Assembly: GCF_008728635.1 (NCBI RefSeq)
Contig: NZ_CP044285.1
Coordinates: 3,906,001-3,970,000 of the forward strand
Direction of reading: 5' to 3'
From: Hymenobacter baengnokdamensis
Lineage (GTDB): Bacteria > Bacteroidota > Bacteroidia > Cytophagales > Hymenobacteraceae
DNA length: 64,000 bases
The translations under genes and the position numbers were made by a program. This document shows positions 1 to 8,492 of the stretch, one piece after another. Each line of letters opens with the position of its first letter. Positions within the stretch are counted from its first letter, which is position 1. Below the pieces are notes generated by a model. The model searched no databases and was not told where the DNA came from. It saw only the letters and a program-made list of their open reading frames with translations.

Positions 1-640
1 GTGGCACTACACCTGGGAAGAGCGCACGCACGGCGGCTTCTGGCTGTGGGGCAACGAGCTGCGCGAGCTGGGAGCCAAAACGGTAGCCGTACCCGCCGCG
101 CCCACCGCCGCCAGCCTCAAGGCGCTGAACGTGTACGTAATAGTGGACCCCGACACCAAAAAGGAAACCCCGCAGCCCCACTACATCTCGGCCGCCGACA
201 GCAAGGTCGTGACCGACTGGGTGCGTGCCGGGGGCACGCTGGTGCTACTGGCCAACGACACGGCCAACTGCGAAATCCGGCACTTTAATGAGCTGGCCCG
301 CAACTTCGGCGTGCAGTTTACCGACCAGAGCGTGAACATGGTGCAGGGCAGCCAGTTTGAGCAGGGCCGAGTGGACTTGACGAGCGGCGCGGCCGTTTTT
401 AAGCAGGCTAAAATTGGGTATATTAAGGAGTTGGCAGTACTGGCGCTGCAAGCGCCGGCCCAGCCGCTGGTAACCAACAACGGCAAGGTTATCATGGCCA
501 CGGCGCAGCTGGGCAAAGGCCGCGTGTTTGCGCTCGGCGACCCGTGGCTGTACAACGAATACACCGACGGCCGCAAGATTCCGGCTTCGTTCGAGAACTT
601 TCAGGCCGGCAAAGACCTGGGCCGCTGGCTGCTGAAGTAG
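1..640 (+). CDS. C-terminal part of a GH88/GH105-type unsaturated uronyl hydrolase with DUF4350-like domain (5' partial)
   Basis: The frame is open from the first base (first whole codon at position 2) to the TAG at 638-640, so the gene starts outside the window; 212 residues are visible. They match the C-terminal, ThuA/DUF4350-like module that follows the (alpha/alpha)6 barrel in many Bacteroidota GH88/GH105 proteins. Landmarks are the WHYTWEE start, the VYVIVDPDT strand, GGTLVLLANDTAN and the closing GDPWLYNEY. GH105 enzymes remove the unsaturated uronic acid left at the non-reducing end by pectate or rhamnogalacturonan lyases. The catalytic barrel lies upstream and cannot be inspected, so its specificity is inferred from the recalled domain pairing and from the pectin genes that follow. 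Confidence 0.75.
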   Translation, partial: WHYTWEERTHGGFWLWGNELRELGAKTVAVPAAPTAASLKALNVYVIVDPDTKKETPQPHYISAADSKVVTDWVRAGGTLVLLANDTANCEIRHFNELARNFGVQFTDQSVNMVQGSQFEQGRVDLTSGAAVFKQAKIGYIKELAVLALQAPAQPLVTNNGKVIMATAQLGKGRVFALGDPWLYNEYTDGRKIPASFENFQAGKDLGRWLLK

Positions 641-833
641 TGAGCAGGTAGTAGTGAGCAGCGTGCAGTTGATAGTGAACAGTGAATATAATGACTCGTG
701 ATAACATCCTACGGAGCAGCAGCGGGCAGCTCGTGAGCGGTAGTAGCTCACCAGTTGGGTGAGCAAGGCAGTTGACCTTCGCTTGGTCTGACGTTCTTTT
801 GCCAGCTGTTCACTGCTCACTACTACCTGCTCA
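641..833. repeat. Intergenic inverted-repeat element filling the gap before the FAH-family gene
   Basis: A perfect 21-bp inverted repeat has its left arm at 641-661, directly after the upstream stop codon, and its right arm at 813-833, 11 nt before the next start codon. The arms are built from degenerate repeats of the word gtgagcag, and further copies (gtgaacag) occur just inside both arms. The centre of about 150 nt has no convincing reading frame. The layout recurs in several other gaps of this window. Confidence 0.7.
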
Positions 834-844
834 CTGCCTTTCTT

Positions 845-1693
845 ATGCTTCTTATCCGCCACGGCCAGCCTGGGCACGAAAAACCTGGCATCGTTCTCGA
901 CGGCCAGCACTACGACGTTAGCGACTTCGCCGAAGACTACGATGAGCGCTTCTTTGCTACCGATGGCTTGCGCCGCCTGGCCGCTTTCGTGGATGTGCAG
1001 CGTGAGCTGCTGCTGCCCGTACCGGCAACCCAGCGGCTGGGCCCGCCGGTAGCGCGGCCATCCAAGATTGTGTGCGCCGGCCTCAACTACACCGACCACG
1101 CCCAGGAAATGGGCCTGCCGCTGCCGACCGAGCCCGTTATCTTTCTAAAAGCCCCTTCGGCGCTGACCGGCCCCAACGATGCGATAATTTTGCCCAAAAA
1201 CTCGGTTAAGACCGACTGGGAAGTTGAGCTGGCAGTCGTTATCCGCAAGCGGGCGGCCTACGTAGATGAGGCCGATGCGCTAAACTACGTGGCGGGCTAC
1301 GCGCTGCTCAACGATGTATCGGAGCGCGCCTATCAGCTGGAGCGCGGCGGCACCTGGGACAAAGGCAAGGGCTGCGACACCTTCGCGCCGCTGGGCCCCT
1401 GGCTGGTTACACCCGATGAGCTGGCCGACCCCGCCAACCTGCGCCTCTGGCTGAAGGTAAACGGCGAAACCTACCAGAGCGGCAGCACAGCCAACCTCAT
1501 CTTTGGGGTGCCCTACCTCATCAGCTACATCAGCCAGTTTATGACGCTGCTGCCCGGCGATATTGTTTCGACGGGCACGCCCGCCGGCGTGGGTAGCGGT
1601 CGCAAGCCGCCCCGCTTTCTGGCCCCTGGTGATGTAGTCGAGCTGGGGATTACGGGCTTGGGCGTGGCCCGCCAGACCGTTCGCTCTTTTTGA
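845..1693 (+). CDS. Fumarylacetoacetate hydrolase (FAH) family protein
   Basis: This 282-residue protein has the FAH-family catalytic core from about residue 72 to the end. The IVCAGLNYTDHAQE segment holds the conserved His85. The metal-binding acids are Glu126 and Glu128 in DWEVELAVV and Asp157 in LLNDVSER. The glycine-rich GDIVSTGTPAGVG loop is intact. Relatives hydrolyse or isomerise acylpyruvates; the close group includes 2,4-diketo-3-deoxy-L-fuconate and L-rhamnonate hydrolases, often labelled ureidoglycolate lyase by automatic pipelines. Rhamnose is a main sugar of rhamnogalacturonan, so a role in deoxy-sugar-acid breakdown would fit the pectin locus. That is inference; the substrate cannot be read from the sequence. 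Confidence 0.85.
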   Translation: MLLIRHGQPGHEKPGIVLDGQHYDVSDFAEDYDERFFATDGLRRLAAFVDVQRELLLPVPATQRLGPPVARPSKIVCAGLNYTDHAQEMGLPLPTEPVIFLKAPSALTGPNDAIILPKNSVKTDWEVELAVVIRKRAAYVDEADALNYVAGYALLNDVSERAYQLERGGTWDKGKGCDTFAPLGPWLVTPDELADPANLRLWLKVNGETYQSGSTANLIFGVPYLISYISQFMTLLPGDIVSTGTPAGVGSGRKPPRFLAPGDVVELGITGLGVARQTVRSF

Positions 1694-1832
1694 CTTGTCG
1701 GCTCCCACGTCGGTTTTATCTTGCGTGGCCTATCCTTTATACTGACTGCTATGATTACACCTATCGCACTGCCTCAGCGCCCGGCGCTACCCCTCGTCCA
1801 GCATTCCATTTCCCACCTATTTTCTTTTTCCC

Positions 1833-2798
1833 ATGAGGTTACTCATACTTCTGTGGCTGTTCGCAGCCAGCTCGGCTACGGCCCTGGCCCAATCGCGGCA
1901 GGTGGTGGTATCGGCTGATGGCACCGGTAACTACCGCACTATTCAGGCCGCCCTCGATGCCGTTCCCAAGGGCAACCATACGCCCTTTACCATTTTTGTG
2001 CGGCGCGGCACTTACCATGAAAAGCTGACGCTCAACAAGAAGCAAGACTTTGTGAAACTGCTCGGCGAGGGCTCGGACCCTGCCGCCGTTGTGCTCACAT
2101 TTGACGACTTTAAGGGCCGCCTCGTCAACGGCGACACGCTCAGCACTTCCAATTCGGCCACGCTGCGCGTGTACGCTACTGATTTTGCGGCCGAGAACCT
2201 GACTATTCAAAATACGGCCGGCGCAAGCTCGCAGGCGGTAGCGGCCTGGGTTTATGGCGACCGGGCGCAGTTTAAGAACTGCCGCTTCCTGGGTTTCCGC
2301 GATACGCTGTACCCGTATGGCTACGGCAGCCGGCAATTATACAAAAATTGCTATATTGAGGGCAGCACCGATGCTATCCTGGGTTCGGCCACGGCCTTGT
2401 TTGAAGACTGCACCGTGTTCTGCAAGCCCGGCGGCATTTGCCTGATGGCGCCCTCTACCCCCGATACCGTGCGTTATGGGTTTGTGTTGCAGCGCTGCCA
2501 TATTACGGGCGATGCGGCGGCCAGCGCCTATTTCCTGGCTCGCCCCTGGAAGCCTTTTGCCAAAACCGTGCTGCTCAACTGCGTGCTCGATGCGGTGGTG
2601 AACCCCCGCGGCTGGGACCATTGGGGCAAGGAAAGCAACAAGCAGGATACTTTTTTTGCCGAGTTTAAGTCAACCGGCCCCGGGGCTACGCCCAAGCTGC
2701 GGGCGCCCTGGGGCCGCCAGCTCACCCCCGAACAGGCCAGCTTCTACACCCGCGAGCGGGTGCTGCGCGGCTGGCAGCCCGAGCAGGCCGTTAATTAG
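1833..2798 (+). CDS. Pectinesterase family protein with altered active-site motifs
   Basis: A 321-residue right-handed beta-helix protein of the CE8 pectin methylesterase family, exported by a signal peptide over residues 1-20. It is the first of three tandem paralogues on one strand. Conserved features are GTYHEKL, SSQAV with Gln134, Asp157, Asp180, and Arg237 and Trp239 in LARPW. Two family motifs differ: the usual QDTL reads RDTL (Arg156 replaces the transition-state glutamine), and DFIFG reads DAILG (180-184). The nucleophile and acid aspartates remain, so some activity is possible, but rate or substrate choice is probably changed. The other two copies keep both motifs. CE8 enzymes remove methyl groups from homogalacturonan so that pectate lyases can cut it. 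Confidence 0.9.
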   Translation: MRLLILLWLFAASSATALAQSRQVVVSADGTGNYRTIQAALDAVPKGNHTPFTIFVRRGTYHEKLTLNKKQDFVKLLGEGSDPAAVVLTFDDFKGRLVNGDTLSTSNSATLRVYATDFAAENLTIQNTAGASSQAVAAWVYGDRAQFKNCRFLGFRDTLYPYGYGSRQLYKNCYIEGSTDAILGSATALFEDCTVFCKPGGICLMAPSTPDTVRYGFVLQRCHITGDAAASAYFLARPWKPFAKTVLLNCVLDAVVNPRGWDHWGKESNKQDTFFAEFKSTGPGATPKLRAPWGRQLTPEQASFYTRERVLRGWQPEQAVN

Positions 2799-2906
2799 CC
2801 ATGCCAGCAGGTGCCCAAGTCAGCTGGGTAACAGCTTTCTTTTTATAGTATACCCCCGGCCCGGCGGCTGTTTCAGCTCTGCTGCGCTTAGCCATTTTTG
2901 CGTTTT

Positions 2907-3872
2907 ATGCTCTCTTTCCGCCCTTTGCTGACGTGTGGCCTGCTGGCCAGCGCTACCTGCCTGCACGCCCAAAGCCGCCGCCTGGTGGTAGCGGCCGATG
3001 GCAGCGGCGATTACCGGACCGTACAGGCCGCCTTCGACGCCGTACCCGATGCCAACCCAACGTGGCTTACCATCGTGGTAAAGCCGGGCACCTATAAGGA
3101 AAAGCTGACCCTTGCCAAGGGCAAAAACCACGTGCGTCTGGTGGGCGAAGACGCCGCCCGTACCATCCTTACCTTCGACGACTACAACCAGCGCATCGAC
3201 CCGGCCACTGGCAAAAATATCGGCACGTCGGGCTCCGGCAGCATTCACCTCTACGGCGACGACTTTTCGGCCGAGAATATTACGTTTGAAAACTCGGCTG
3301 GTCCGGTGGGCCAGGCCGTGGCGGTGTGGGTGAGCGGCGACCGCAGCAGCTTCCGCCACTGCCGCTTTCTGGGCTTTCAGGACACGCTTTATACCTATGG
3401 CTACGGCAGCCGGCAGTTGTATGAGGACTGCTACATTGAAGGCACCGTCGATTTTATCTTCGGCTCCAGCACAGCCTGGTTTGAGAATTGCCAGCTGGTA
3501 GGCAAAAAAGGCGGCTTCTTTACCGCCGCTTCCACCCCCGATACCACCCGCTACGGTTACGTATTTCATCATTGCCAGCTTACCGGCGATGCCCCGGCCG
3601 GCTCCTATGCGCTGGGCCGGCCCTGGCGGCCCTATGCCAAAACCGTGTACCTGGAGTGCAGCATGAGCGCCATCGTGCGCCCCGGCGGCTGGGACGAATG
3701 GGGCAAAGACAGCAACAAGCAAACTGCTTACTACGCCGAGTACAAATCCACCGGCCCGGGTGCCAACCCCAGCGCCCGCGTGCCGTGGTCGCACCAGCTC
3801 ACCAAAGATGAGGCCAAAGCCTACACGCGCACCGCCGTGCTGCGTGGCTGGGAACCCAAGTGGCCTAAGTAA
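2907..3872 (+). CDS. Pectinesterase (CE8)
   Basis: A secreted pectin methylesterase of 321 residues from the ATG at 2907. A TTG three codons upstream is possible, but the ATG gives a cleaner signal peptide ending in CLHAQS. All CE8 motifs are intact: GTYKEKL, GPVGQAV, GFQDTLY, VDFIFGSS and ALGRPWRPY, supplying the two glutamines, two aspartates and arginine of the active site. It would demethylate homogalacturonan outside the cytoplasm or at the cell surface. It lies about 110 nt after the first pectinesterase and 130 nt before the third, and is clearly similar to both, pointing to tandem duplication. No membrane segment or T9SS tail is present, so the mature enzyme is probably periplasmic. 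Confidence 0.93.
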   Translation: MLSFRPLLTCGLLASATCLHAQSRRLVVAADGSGDYRTVQAAFDAVPDANPTWLTIVVKPGTYKEKLTLAKGKNHVRLVGEDAARTILTFDDYNQRIDPATGKNIGTSGSGSIHLYGDDFSAENITFENSAGPVGQAVAVWVSGDRSSFRHCRFLGFQDTLYTYGYGSRQLYEDCYIEGTVDFIFGSSTAWFENCQLVGKKGGFFTAASTPDTTRYGYVFHHCQLTGDAPAGSYALGRPWRPYAKTVYLECSMSAIVRPGGWDEWGKDSNKQTAYYAEYKSTGPGANPSARVPWSHQLTKDEAKAYTRTAVLRGWEPKWPK

Positions 3873-4001
3873 CTCACCAGCTAGAGTGTAGCCAGCTTTT
3901 GGCAAGAACCACTACCCGGCGCCAGCGGTGACCAACCTGATAGCAGTTGCAACTTACGGAGGTTTATTTTTTACCTGATTGCTCGTTTTACGCCCTTACT
4001 C

Positions 4002-5015
4002 ATGCTCCGTCGCCTGCTTTGGGCCGGCTGCCTGCTGCCGCTGACGCCAGCCTTTGCCCAGTCTACTACGCCTGCCGCCAGTAGCCTGGGGATGCCGCCC
4101 GCGCGCCCGGCGCCACCACCCCAGGTGCTGCTCATGCGCGTAGCGCAGGATGGCAGCGGCGACTACCGTACCATTCAGGAGGCGGTTAATGCCGTGCGTG
4201 ACTTATCGCAGGTAATGGTTACTATTCAGCTTAAGCCCGGTATATACCGGGAAAAGCTGCTGATTCCCTCCCACAAGACGCACATACGGCTGGTGGGCGA
4301 AAGCGCTGTTGGTACTATTATTACCGGAGCCGACCATACCGGCGATGCGGCCGGCCACAATACCTACTCGTCGCAGACGGTGCTGGTGCAGGCCAACGAC
4401 TTCACCGCCGAGAACATTACGTTTGAGAACGCGGCCGGCCCCGTGGGCCAGGCAGTGGCTTTGCACGTCGATGGTGACCGCGCCATTTTCCGCCACTGCC
4501 GCATGCTGGGCAACCAGGACACGCTTTTCCCGGCGGTGGAAAACAGCCGCCAATATTATCAGGATTGCTATATCGAGGGTACTACCGATTTTATTTTTGG
4601 CTCCGCTACCGCCGTGTTTGACCATTGCGAGATTCGCAGCAAGCGCAACTCCTACATCGCGGCGGCCGCCACCACCGAGCGGCAGGCCTACGGCTTTGTG
4701 TTTATGGACTGCCGTCTCACCGCCGATACGGCCGCGCATAAAGTGTTTCTGGGCCGGCCCTGGCGGCCCCACTCGCGCACCGTGTACCTGCGCTGCGAGC
4801 TGGGCGCGCACATTCTGCCCGGCGGCTGGGATAACTGGCGCGACCCGGCCAACGAGCAGACGGCCTACTACGCCGAGTACCAGTCTACCGGCCCCGGCGC
4901 CAATCCTGGCGCCCGCGTTAAGTGGGCCCATCAGCTCACGGCCAAGGAAGCCAAAACATATTCATTAAGCAATATATTTAACGCTCCTTCCCCCTGGCTC
5001 CCTGCCGGGCACTAG
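4002..5015 (+). CDS. Pectinesterase (CE8)
   Basis: The third tandem pectin methylesterase, 337 residues, with a signal peptide ending near residue 20 (PAFAQ) and a short Pro/Ala-rich linker over residues 21-41 that the other copies lack. Active-site motifs are canonical: GIYREKL, GPVGQAV (Gln150), NQDTLF (Gln172, Asp173), TDFIFGSA (Asp196) and LGRPWRP (Arg252, Trp254). The segment after QDTL reads FPAVENSRQYY, while the other two have the YGYGSRQLY form, so this copy is the most distant of the three and may prefer a different methylation pattern. A strong hairpin terminator follows at 5049-5085, which probably ends the pectinesterase transcript. Confidence 0.93.
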   Translation: MLRRLLWAGCLLPLTPAFAQSTTPAASSLGMPPARPAPPPQVLLMRVAQDGSGDYRTIQEAVNAVRDLSQVMVTIQLKPGIYREKLLIPSHKTHIRLVGESAVGTIITGADHTGDAAGHNTYSSQTVLVQANDFTAENITFENAAGPVGQAVALHVDGDRAIFRHCRMLGNQDTLFPAVENSRQYYQDCYIEGTTDFIFGSATAVFDHCEIRSKRNSYIAAAATTERQAYGFVFMDCRLTADTAAHKVFLGRPWRPHSRTVYLRCELGAHILPGGWDNWRDPANEQTAYYAEYQSTGPGANPGARVKWAHQLTAKEAKTYSLSNIFNAPSPWLPAGH

Positions 5016-5048
5016 CACCAGGCCTTATTTCATAGCTGCTATTCATAC

Positions 5049-5085
5049 AAAAAGCGTCCCCGGCTAGTAGCCGGGGACGCTTTTT
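5049..5085. terminator. Bidirectional intrinsic terminator
   Basis: A perfect 17-bp stem (arms 5049-5065 and 5069-5085) closes over the loop agt. It carries five A on the left and five T on the right, so it can end transcription in both directions. It sits between the convergent pectinesterase and T9SS-protein genes. Confidence 0.9.
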
Positions 5086-5121
5086 GCTGCTTACGCTCCT
5101 GAGCGTAAGTGGACTAAGGAG

Positions 5122-6135
5122 TTAGTCTTTCACGATGCGGGCCGTGCTGCGCTGGCCGCCATCGGCGTACTCAACCAGGTAGAGACCTTTGGCGAGTGCG
5201 TCGAGGTTAACTGTAGTTTCGAGCGAGCCGGGCTGCACTGCCTGGCTGAAGATGCGGGCACCCGTAGTATTATACACCAGCACCTGCGCATCGCGGCTGG
5301 CCGCCGTGTGCGGAACCGTCAGCTGGCTCTGGGCAGGGTTAGGGTACACGCCGAGGTTGGTGTTGGCTACGGCACGGGTAGCAAGGGCCACCTGGGTGCT
5401 TTTCAGCATAACATTGCGTAGCGTGGCATAGCGGCTGGTAGCGCCGCTGCTCGAGCAGCTGAAATAGATGCGCACGGTGAGGGTTTGCCCCGCCGCAATG
5501 GTAACACCGGTAGTGCCATTGAGCGCAATGCGATAAGTATTGGTTTTATTAGGCAGAGTAGTAATCTGAGCCAGGGTAATAGGAGTGGCAAATCCGCCCG
5601 TAGTAGCGACAAAAGCCCCGGGGCCCTTGTTACCCGTCACATCAGCCGAATCGCTGGCAAAACCGCTTTTCGAGTATACTACGCCCATCGTTGTACTGCT
5701 GGAAGTGCTGATAAAGCCTGAAGTAACAATGAGGGAATCGGCCCGCAGCCCTGCGCCGCCGGCAGGGGCGGTTACGCTAAACTGGGCTGAAAAAGGACGC
5801 TTGAGGGCGCCACCCGGGCCGCCGGCCGACGTGCCCCAGCCCCCACCAGCCGCCAACGGAGCAAAGGCTTCGCCGAAAGCCGAAGAGTAAGGCTTGATAG
5901 TGGTGGCGGTGGTTGCGCCCGATAACGTTACTGTGTTGGCACCATCGGCTACCACGAAGTGGCGAAGCGTGTGCGCATTGACGGTAGTATTAGCCGAGCG
6001 CAAAGCAGCGCTGTCGGCGCTGTTAACGGTAAGGGGCCAGTACGCGAATACGGGCGTTTGAGCCGCGGCGGTGCTGATAGTACCGGCCGCCAGGCTGCCA
6101 GTAAGCAATAGGGCAGAAAGTAATTGCTTTTTCAT
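5122..6135 (-). CDS. Secreted protein with T9SS type A sorting domain, in the predicted pectin regulon
   Basis: A 337-residue protein starting at the ATG at 6135. It has a signal peptide (MKKQLLSALLLTG, cut near STAAAQT), a Ser/Thr/Gly-rich beta-type middle and a C-terminal type A sorting tail of about 80 residues with the LGVYPNPAQ motif and a final ARIVKD strand. Such tails direct export by the type IX secretion system and attachment to the cell surface. The middle region, about residues 27-245, is not a family I recognise; no catalytic motif stands out. A perfect LacI-type palindrome lies 124 nt upstream of the start, at the same distance as in front of kduD and kdgK. It is therefore probably induced with the pectin genes and may bind or process pectin at the surface. 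Confidence 0.85.
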   Translation of the reverse strand: MKKQLLSALLLTGSLAAGTISTAAAQTPVFAYWPLTVNSADSAALRSANTTVNAHTLRHFVVADGANTVTLSGATTATTIKPYSSAFGEAFAPLAAGGGWGTSAGGPGGALKRPFSAQFSVTAPAGGAGLRADSLIVTSGFISTSSSTTMGVVYSKSGFASDSADVTGNKGPGAFVATTGGFATPITLAQITTLPNKTNTYRIALNGTTGVTIAAGQTLTVRIYFSCSSSGATSRYATLRNVMLKSTQVALATRAVANTNLGVYPNPAQSQLTVPHTAASRDAQVLVYNTTGARIFSQAVQPGSLETTVNLDALAKGLYLVEYADGGQRSTARIVKD

Positions 6136-6259
6136 TAATGAAAAATTAGTGAGGGTGAATAAATTAAAGGTACTGCAAGGCAGCCACCAATACGAATAAT
6201 GCCTGCAATTTGCTACCAGGATGCGCTTACCTACTACCGAAAAGGGATTTTTTTTTATG

Positions 6260-6281
6260 CAAACGTTGCCGGCAACGTTTG
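6260..6281. promoter_or_regulatory. LacI-family operator (perfect palindrome)
   Basis: A 22-bp perfect palindrome with half-site caaacgttgcc and the central CG step typical of LacI-family operators. It lies between the end of the lacI-type gene and the T9SS-protein gene, 124 nt upstream of the latter's start. Related sites stand at 7473-7494 and 20570-20591. Confidence 0.8.
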
Positions 6282-6317
6282 TTAAACCCACCTGTTTTTT
6301 GCTTCGATTAGTGATTT

Positions 6318-7346
6318 CTAGACTACTACGGCCGGCCTCGATGACGACTCGCGCACTACCATTGTAGTGGGAATGGTAAGCGTGGCGGGCGGCGCGGCGC
6401 GGTGCTTCTGCTCAATCAGGTCGAGCAGGCGGCCCACGGCTTCCTGCCCGATTTCTTTGGCCGGCTGCTCTACTGTGCTCATTGAAGGGGAGAGCATATC
6501 GGCCACGGTGAGGTTGGTGAAGCCGATAAGTGATATGTCATCGGGAATGCCGATGCGGCGCTGGCGCAGCGCGGCCAGGCAACCCACGGCCAGGCGGTCG
6601 CTGGCCGTAAAGAAGGCATCGGGCCGGGGTTGCAGGGCCAGCAGCTCATCTACGAGCGGGCCTACCTCATCGGGGCCAAAAGTGCCGAAGCGCACCAGGG
6701 TTTCGTCGTAGGGTACCCCGTATTTTTCCAGCGCGGCCCGGTAGCCCGCCAGGCGCTCCTGGGTGATATTGAGCCAGGGCTGAATGGTGAGGTGGGCAAT
6801 GCGCCGACGGCCCGACTGCAGCAGGTGCTCGGTAGCGGCAAAGGCCCCGCCAAAGTTGTCGGCCACCACGCGGGGCGTATCCAGCGCCGCCGACACGCGG
6901 TCGAACTGCACGATGGGCGTGCCCTGCTGCTGCAATTCCTGCAGGTGCGATACGTCGTTGGTTTCGCTGCTCAGCGAAATCAGCAGGCCATCGACCCGGC
7001 GGGCCAGCGCCTGGCGCAAATTGGCCACTTCCCGGTCGTAGGCCTCGTGCGTCTGGAAGATGAGCACGTCGTAGCCCCGCTGGTTTGCTACCTCTTCAAT
7101 CCCATTAATAGCCTGCGAAAAGTAATAATTCGCAATCTGGGGCACTATCACACCGATGGCCTTGCTGCTGCTGCCTTTCAGGCTCAGGGCAATGGGGTTG
7201 GGGCGATAATGCAGGCGGGCAGCGCACTCCATCACGAGCCGCTTGGTTTCGGGATTGATTTCGTAGCTGTCGCGCAACGCCCGCGACACCGTCGATACAG
7301 AGATGTTGAGTTCCCGGGCAATATCTTTGAGAGTAGCGGCTTCCAA
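6318..7346 (-). CDS. LacI-family transcriptional regulator of the pectin/hexuronate genes
   Basis: A 342-residue regulator. Residues 4-60 form the LacI helix-turn-helix and hinge (TLKDIARELNISVSTVSRAL, then RPNPIALSLK); the rest is a periplasmic-binding-protein-like effector domain ending near TMVVRESS. The start codon is a TTG at 7346: no in-frame ATG lies just upstream, and this start puts the DNA-binding helix at the usual distance from the N-terminus. The gene sits between pectinesterases and kduD, and operator-like palindromes flank it on both sides. It most likely controls this locus, with a pathway intermediate such as 2-keto-3-deoxygluconate as inducer. The inducer and the direction of control are inferred, not visible. 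Confidence 0.92.
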   Translation of the reverse strand: MEAATLKDIARELNISVSTVSRALRDSYEINPETKRLVMECAARLHYRPNPIALSLKGSSSKAIGVIVPQIANYYFSQAINGIEEVANQRGYDVLIFQTHEAYDREVANLRQALARRVDGLLISLSSETNDVSHLQELQQQGTPIVQFDRVSAALDTPRVVADNFGGAFAATEHLLQSGRRRIAHLTIQPWLNITQERLAGYRAALEKYGVPYDETLVRFGTFGPDEVGPLVDELLALQPRPDAFFTASDRLAVGCLAALRQRRIGIPDDISLIGFTNLTVADMLSPSMSTVEQPAKEIGQEAVGRLLDLIEQKHRAAPPATLTIPTTMVVRESSSRPAVVV

Positions 7347-7472
7347 ACTGATTCTAATTAAAATGCAATTACCAACGCCTGAAAAGCAGGTGGTTTTCGC
7401 GGCTAAAGATAAAGGTTAAATGAAGGTTTTCGAGCTATTGGGCTTGTGAACCGGGCCAGCCGCCGCCGCGTG

Positions 7473-7494
7473 GAAACGTTGCCGATAACGATTG
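7473..7494. promoter_or_regulatory. LacI-family operator upstream of kduD
   Basis: The left half matches the perfect site at 6260-6281 over ten of ten core bases (aaacgttgcc); the right half matches seven of ten. It lies 129 nt upstream of the kduD start, in the intergenic region between the regulator and kduD, and could control one or both. Confidence 0.7.
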
Positions 7495-7623
7495 CGCAAA
7501 TAAAAACGGTCCCCAGTAGCCAGTGCGTTCGCTTTAGGCGCTAAACTTCGACACTGCAAACTGCCCTGGGGTTGCAGCAGCAGGCATTTTCTTCTTCTTA
7601 AAATTAAACCCGCTCGCTTTATT

Positions 7624-8391
7624 ATGAGCCTTTCCTCCCGTTTCAGCCTGTCTGGCAAGCGTGCCCTCGTTACGGGCTCCGACCGGGGCATTGGCCAGGC
7701 AATTGCCATTGGCCTGGCCGAGGCCGGGGCCGACATCATCGCCGTTTCCATGCACATGCCCGAAGGCGGCGAAACCGAGCAGGCGGTACGGGCCCTGGGC
7801 CGCGAGTTTAAGGGCTACCAGGCCGACTTCGGGCACCTCGACCAGCTGCAGGGGTTTATCCGGCAGGTGCAGGCCGATTTTCCGGTCATTGATATCCTGT
7901 TTAATAACGCCGGCATTATCCGCCGCGCTCCGGCCGCCGAGCACTCCGACGAAGACTGGGATGCCGTGCTCAGCATCAACCTCGACGCGCCGTTCCGCCT
8001 GGCCCGCGCCATTGGCGGCCAAATGGTGAAGCAGGGCTCGGGCAAGATTGTCTTTACGGCCTCGCTGCTCACTTTTCAGGGCGGCATTAATGTGCCGGGC
8101 TACGCGGCCAGCAAAGGCGGTGTGGGCAGCCTGGTGAAGGCCCTGGCCAACGAGTGGGCGGGCAAAGGCGTGAATGTGAACGCCATTGCTCCGGGCTACG
8201 TGGCCACCGACAATACGGCCGCCCTGCGCCAGGATGCTGAGCGCTCGGCCGCCATTCTGGAGCGGATTCCGGCCGGCCGCTGGGCCGTTCCCGCCGACTA
8301 TCAGGGCCCAGCCGTGTTTCTGGCCTCGGCCGCCAGCGATTACGTGCACGGCACTATCCTCACCGTCGATGGCGGCTGGATGGGACGCTAG
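7624..8391 (+). CDS. kduD: 2-dehydro-3-deoxy-D-gluconate 5-dehydrogenase
   Basis: A 255-residue classical short-chain dehydrogenase. The NAD(P)-binding loop TGSDRGIG is at residues 17-24, NNAG at 94-97, Ser147 in the catalytic strand, and Tyr160 and Lys164 in YAASK. Length and sequence fit KduD, which interconverts 2,5-diketo-3-deoxygluconate and 2-keto-3-deoxygluconate in the cytoplasm. It stands next to kduI, the enzyme for the preceding step on the unsaturated uronate branch. It is probably the first gene of an operon running through susC, susD and the pectate lyase to uxaC, controlled by the operator at 7473-7494. Gluconate dehydrogenases are close relatives, but the kduI neighbour makes KduD the better call. 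Confidence 0.93.
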   Translation: MSLSSRFSLSGKRALVTGSDRGIGQAIAIGLAEAGADIIAVSMHMPEGGETEQAVRALGREFKGYQADFGHLDQLQGFIRQVQADFPVIDILFNNAGIIRRAPAAEHSDEDWDAVLSINLDAPFRLARAIGGQMVKQGSGKIVFTASLLTFQGGINVPGYAASKGGVGSLVKALANEWAGKGVNVNAIAPGYVATDNTAALRQDAERSAAILERIPAGRWAVPADYQGPAVFLASAASDYVHGTILTVDGGWMGR

Positions 8392-8394
8392 ATT

Positions 8395-8491
8395 TTAATG
8401 GTTAATTTTTTACTGGTCAGTGTCGTCTGGTCTGCATGCGCCACAACTGACTAAAAATTACCCATTAACCATTAAAAAATTACCCATTAAA
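8395..8491. repeat. Intergenic inverted-repeat element between kduD and kduI
   Basis: The word ttaatggttaattttt near the kduD stop is matched in inverse orientation by aaaaattacccattaaccattaa before kduI, and the word is repeated once more up to the kduI start. Inner arms (actggtcagt and actgact) extend the pairing. The element fills almost the whole gap. Its layout matches the elements at 641-833 and 35866-35968, but its arm sequence is its own. Confidence 0.6.
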
Positions 8492-8492
8492 A

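Noticed and set aside
641..833. Inverted repeat read as ends of an insertion sequence
   Set aside because: The enclosed 150 nt hold no transposase frame, no flanking target duplication is seen, and the arms differ from those of the other elements.
2820..3905. A 361-codon minus-strand frame opposite the second pectinesterase
   Set aside because: The plus strand carries a complete CE8 enzyme with all motifs; the antisense translation is low-complexity Gly/Ala/Val.
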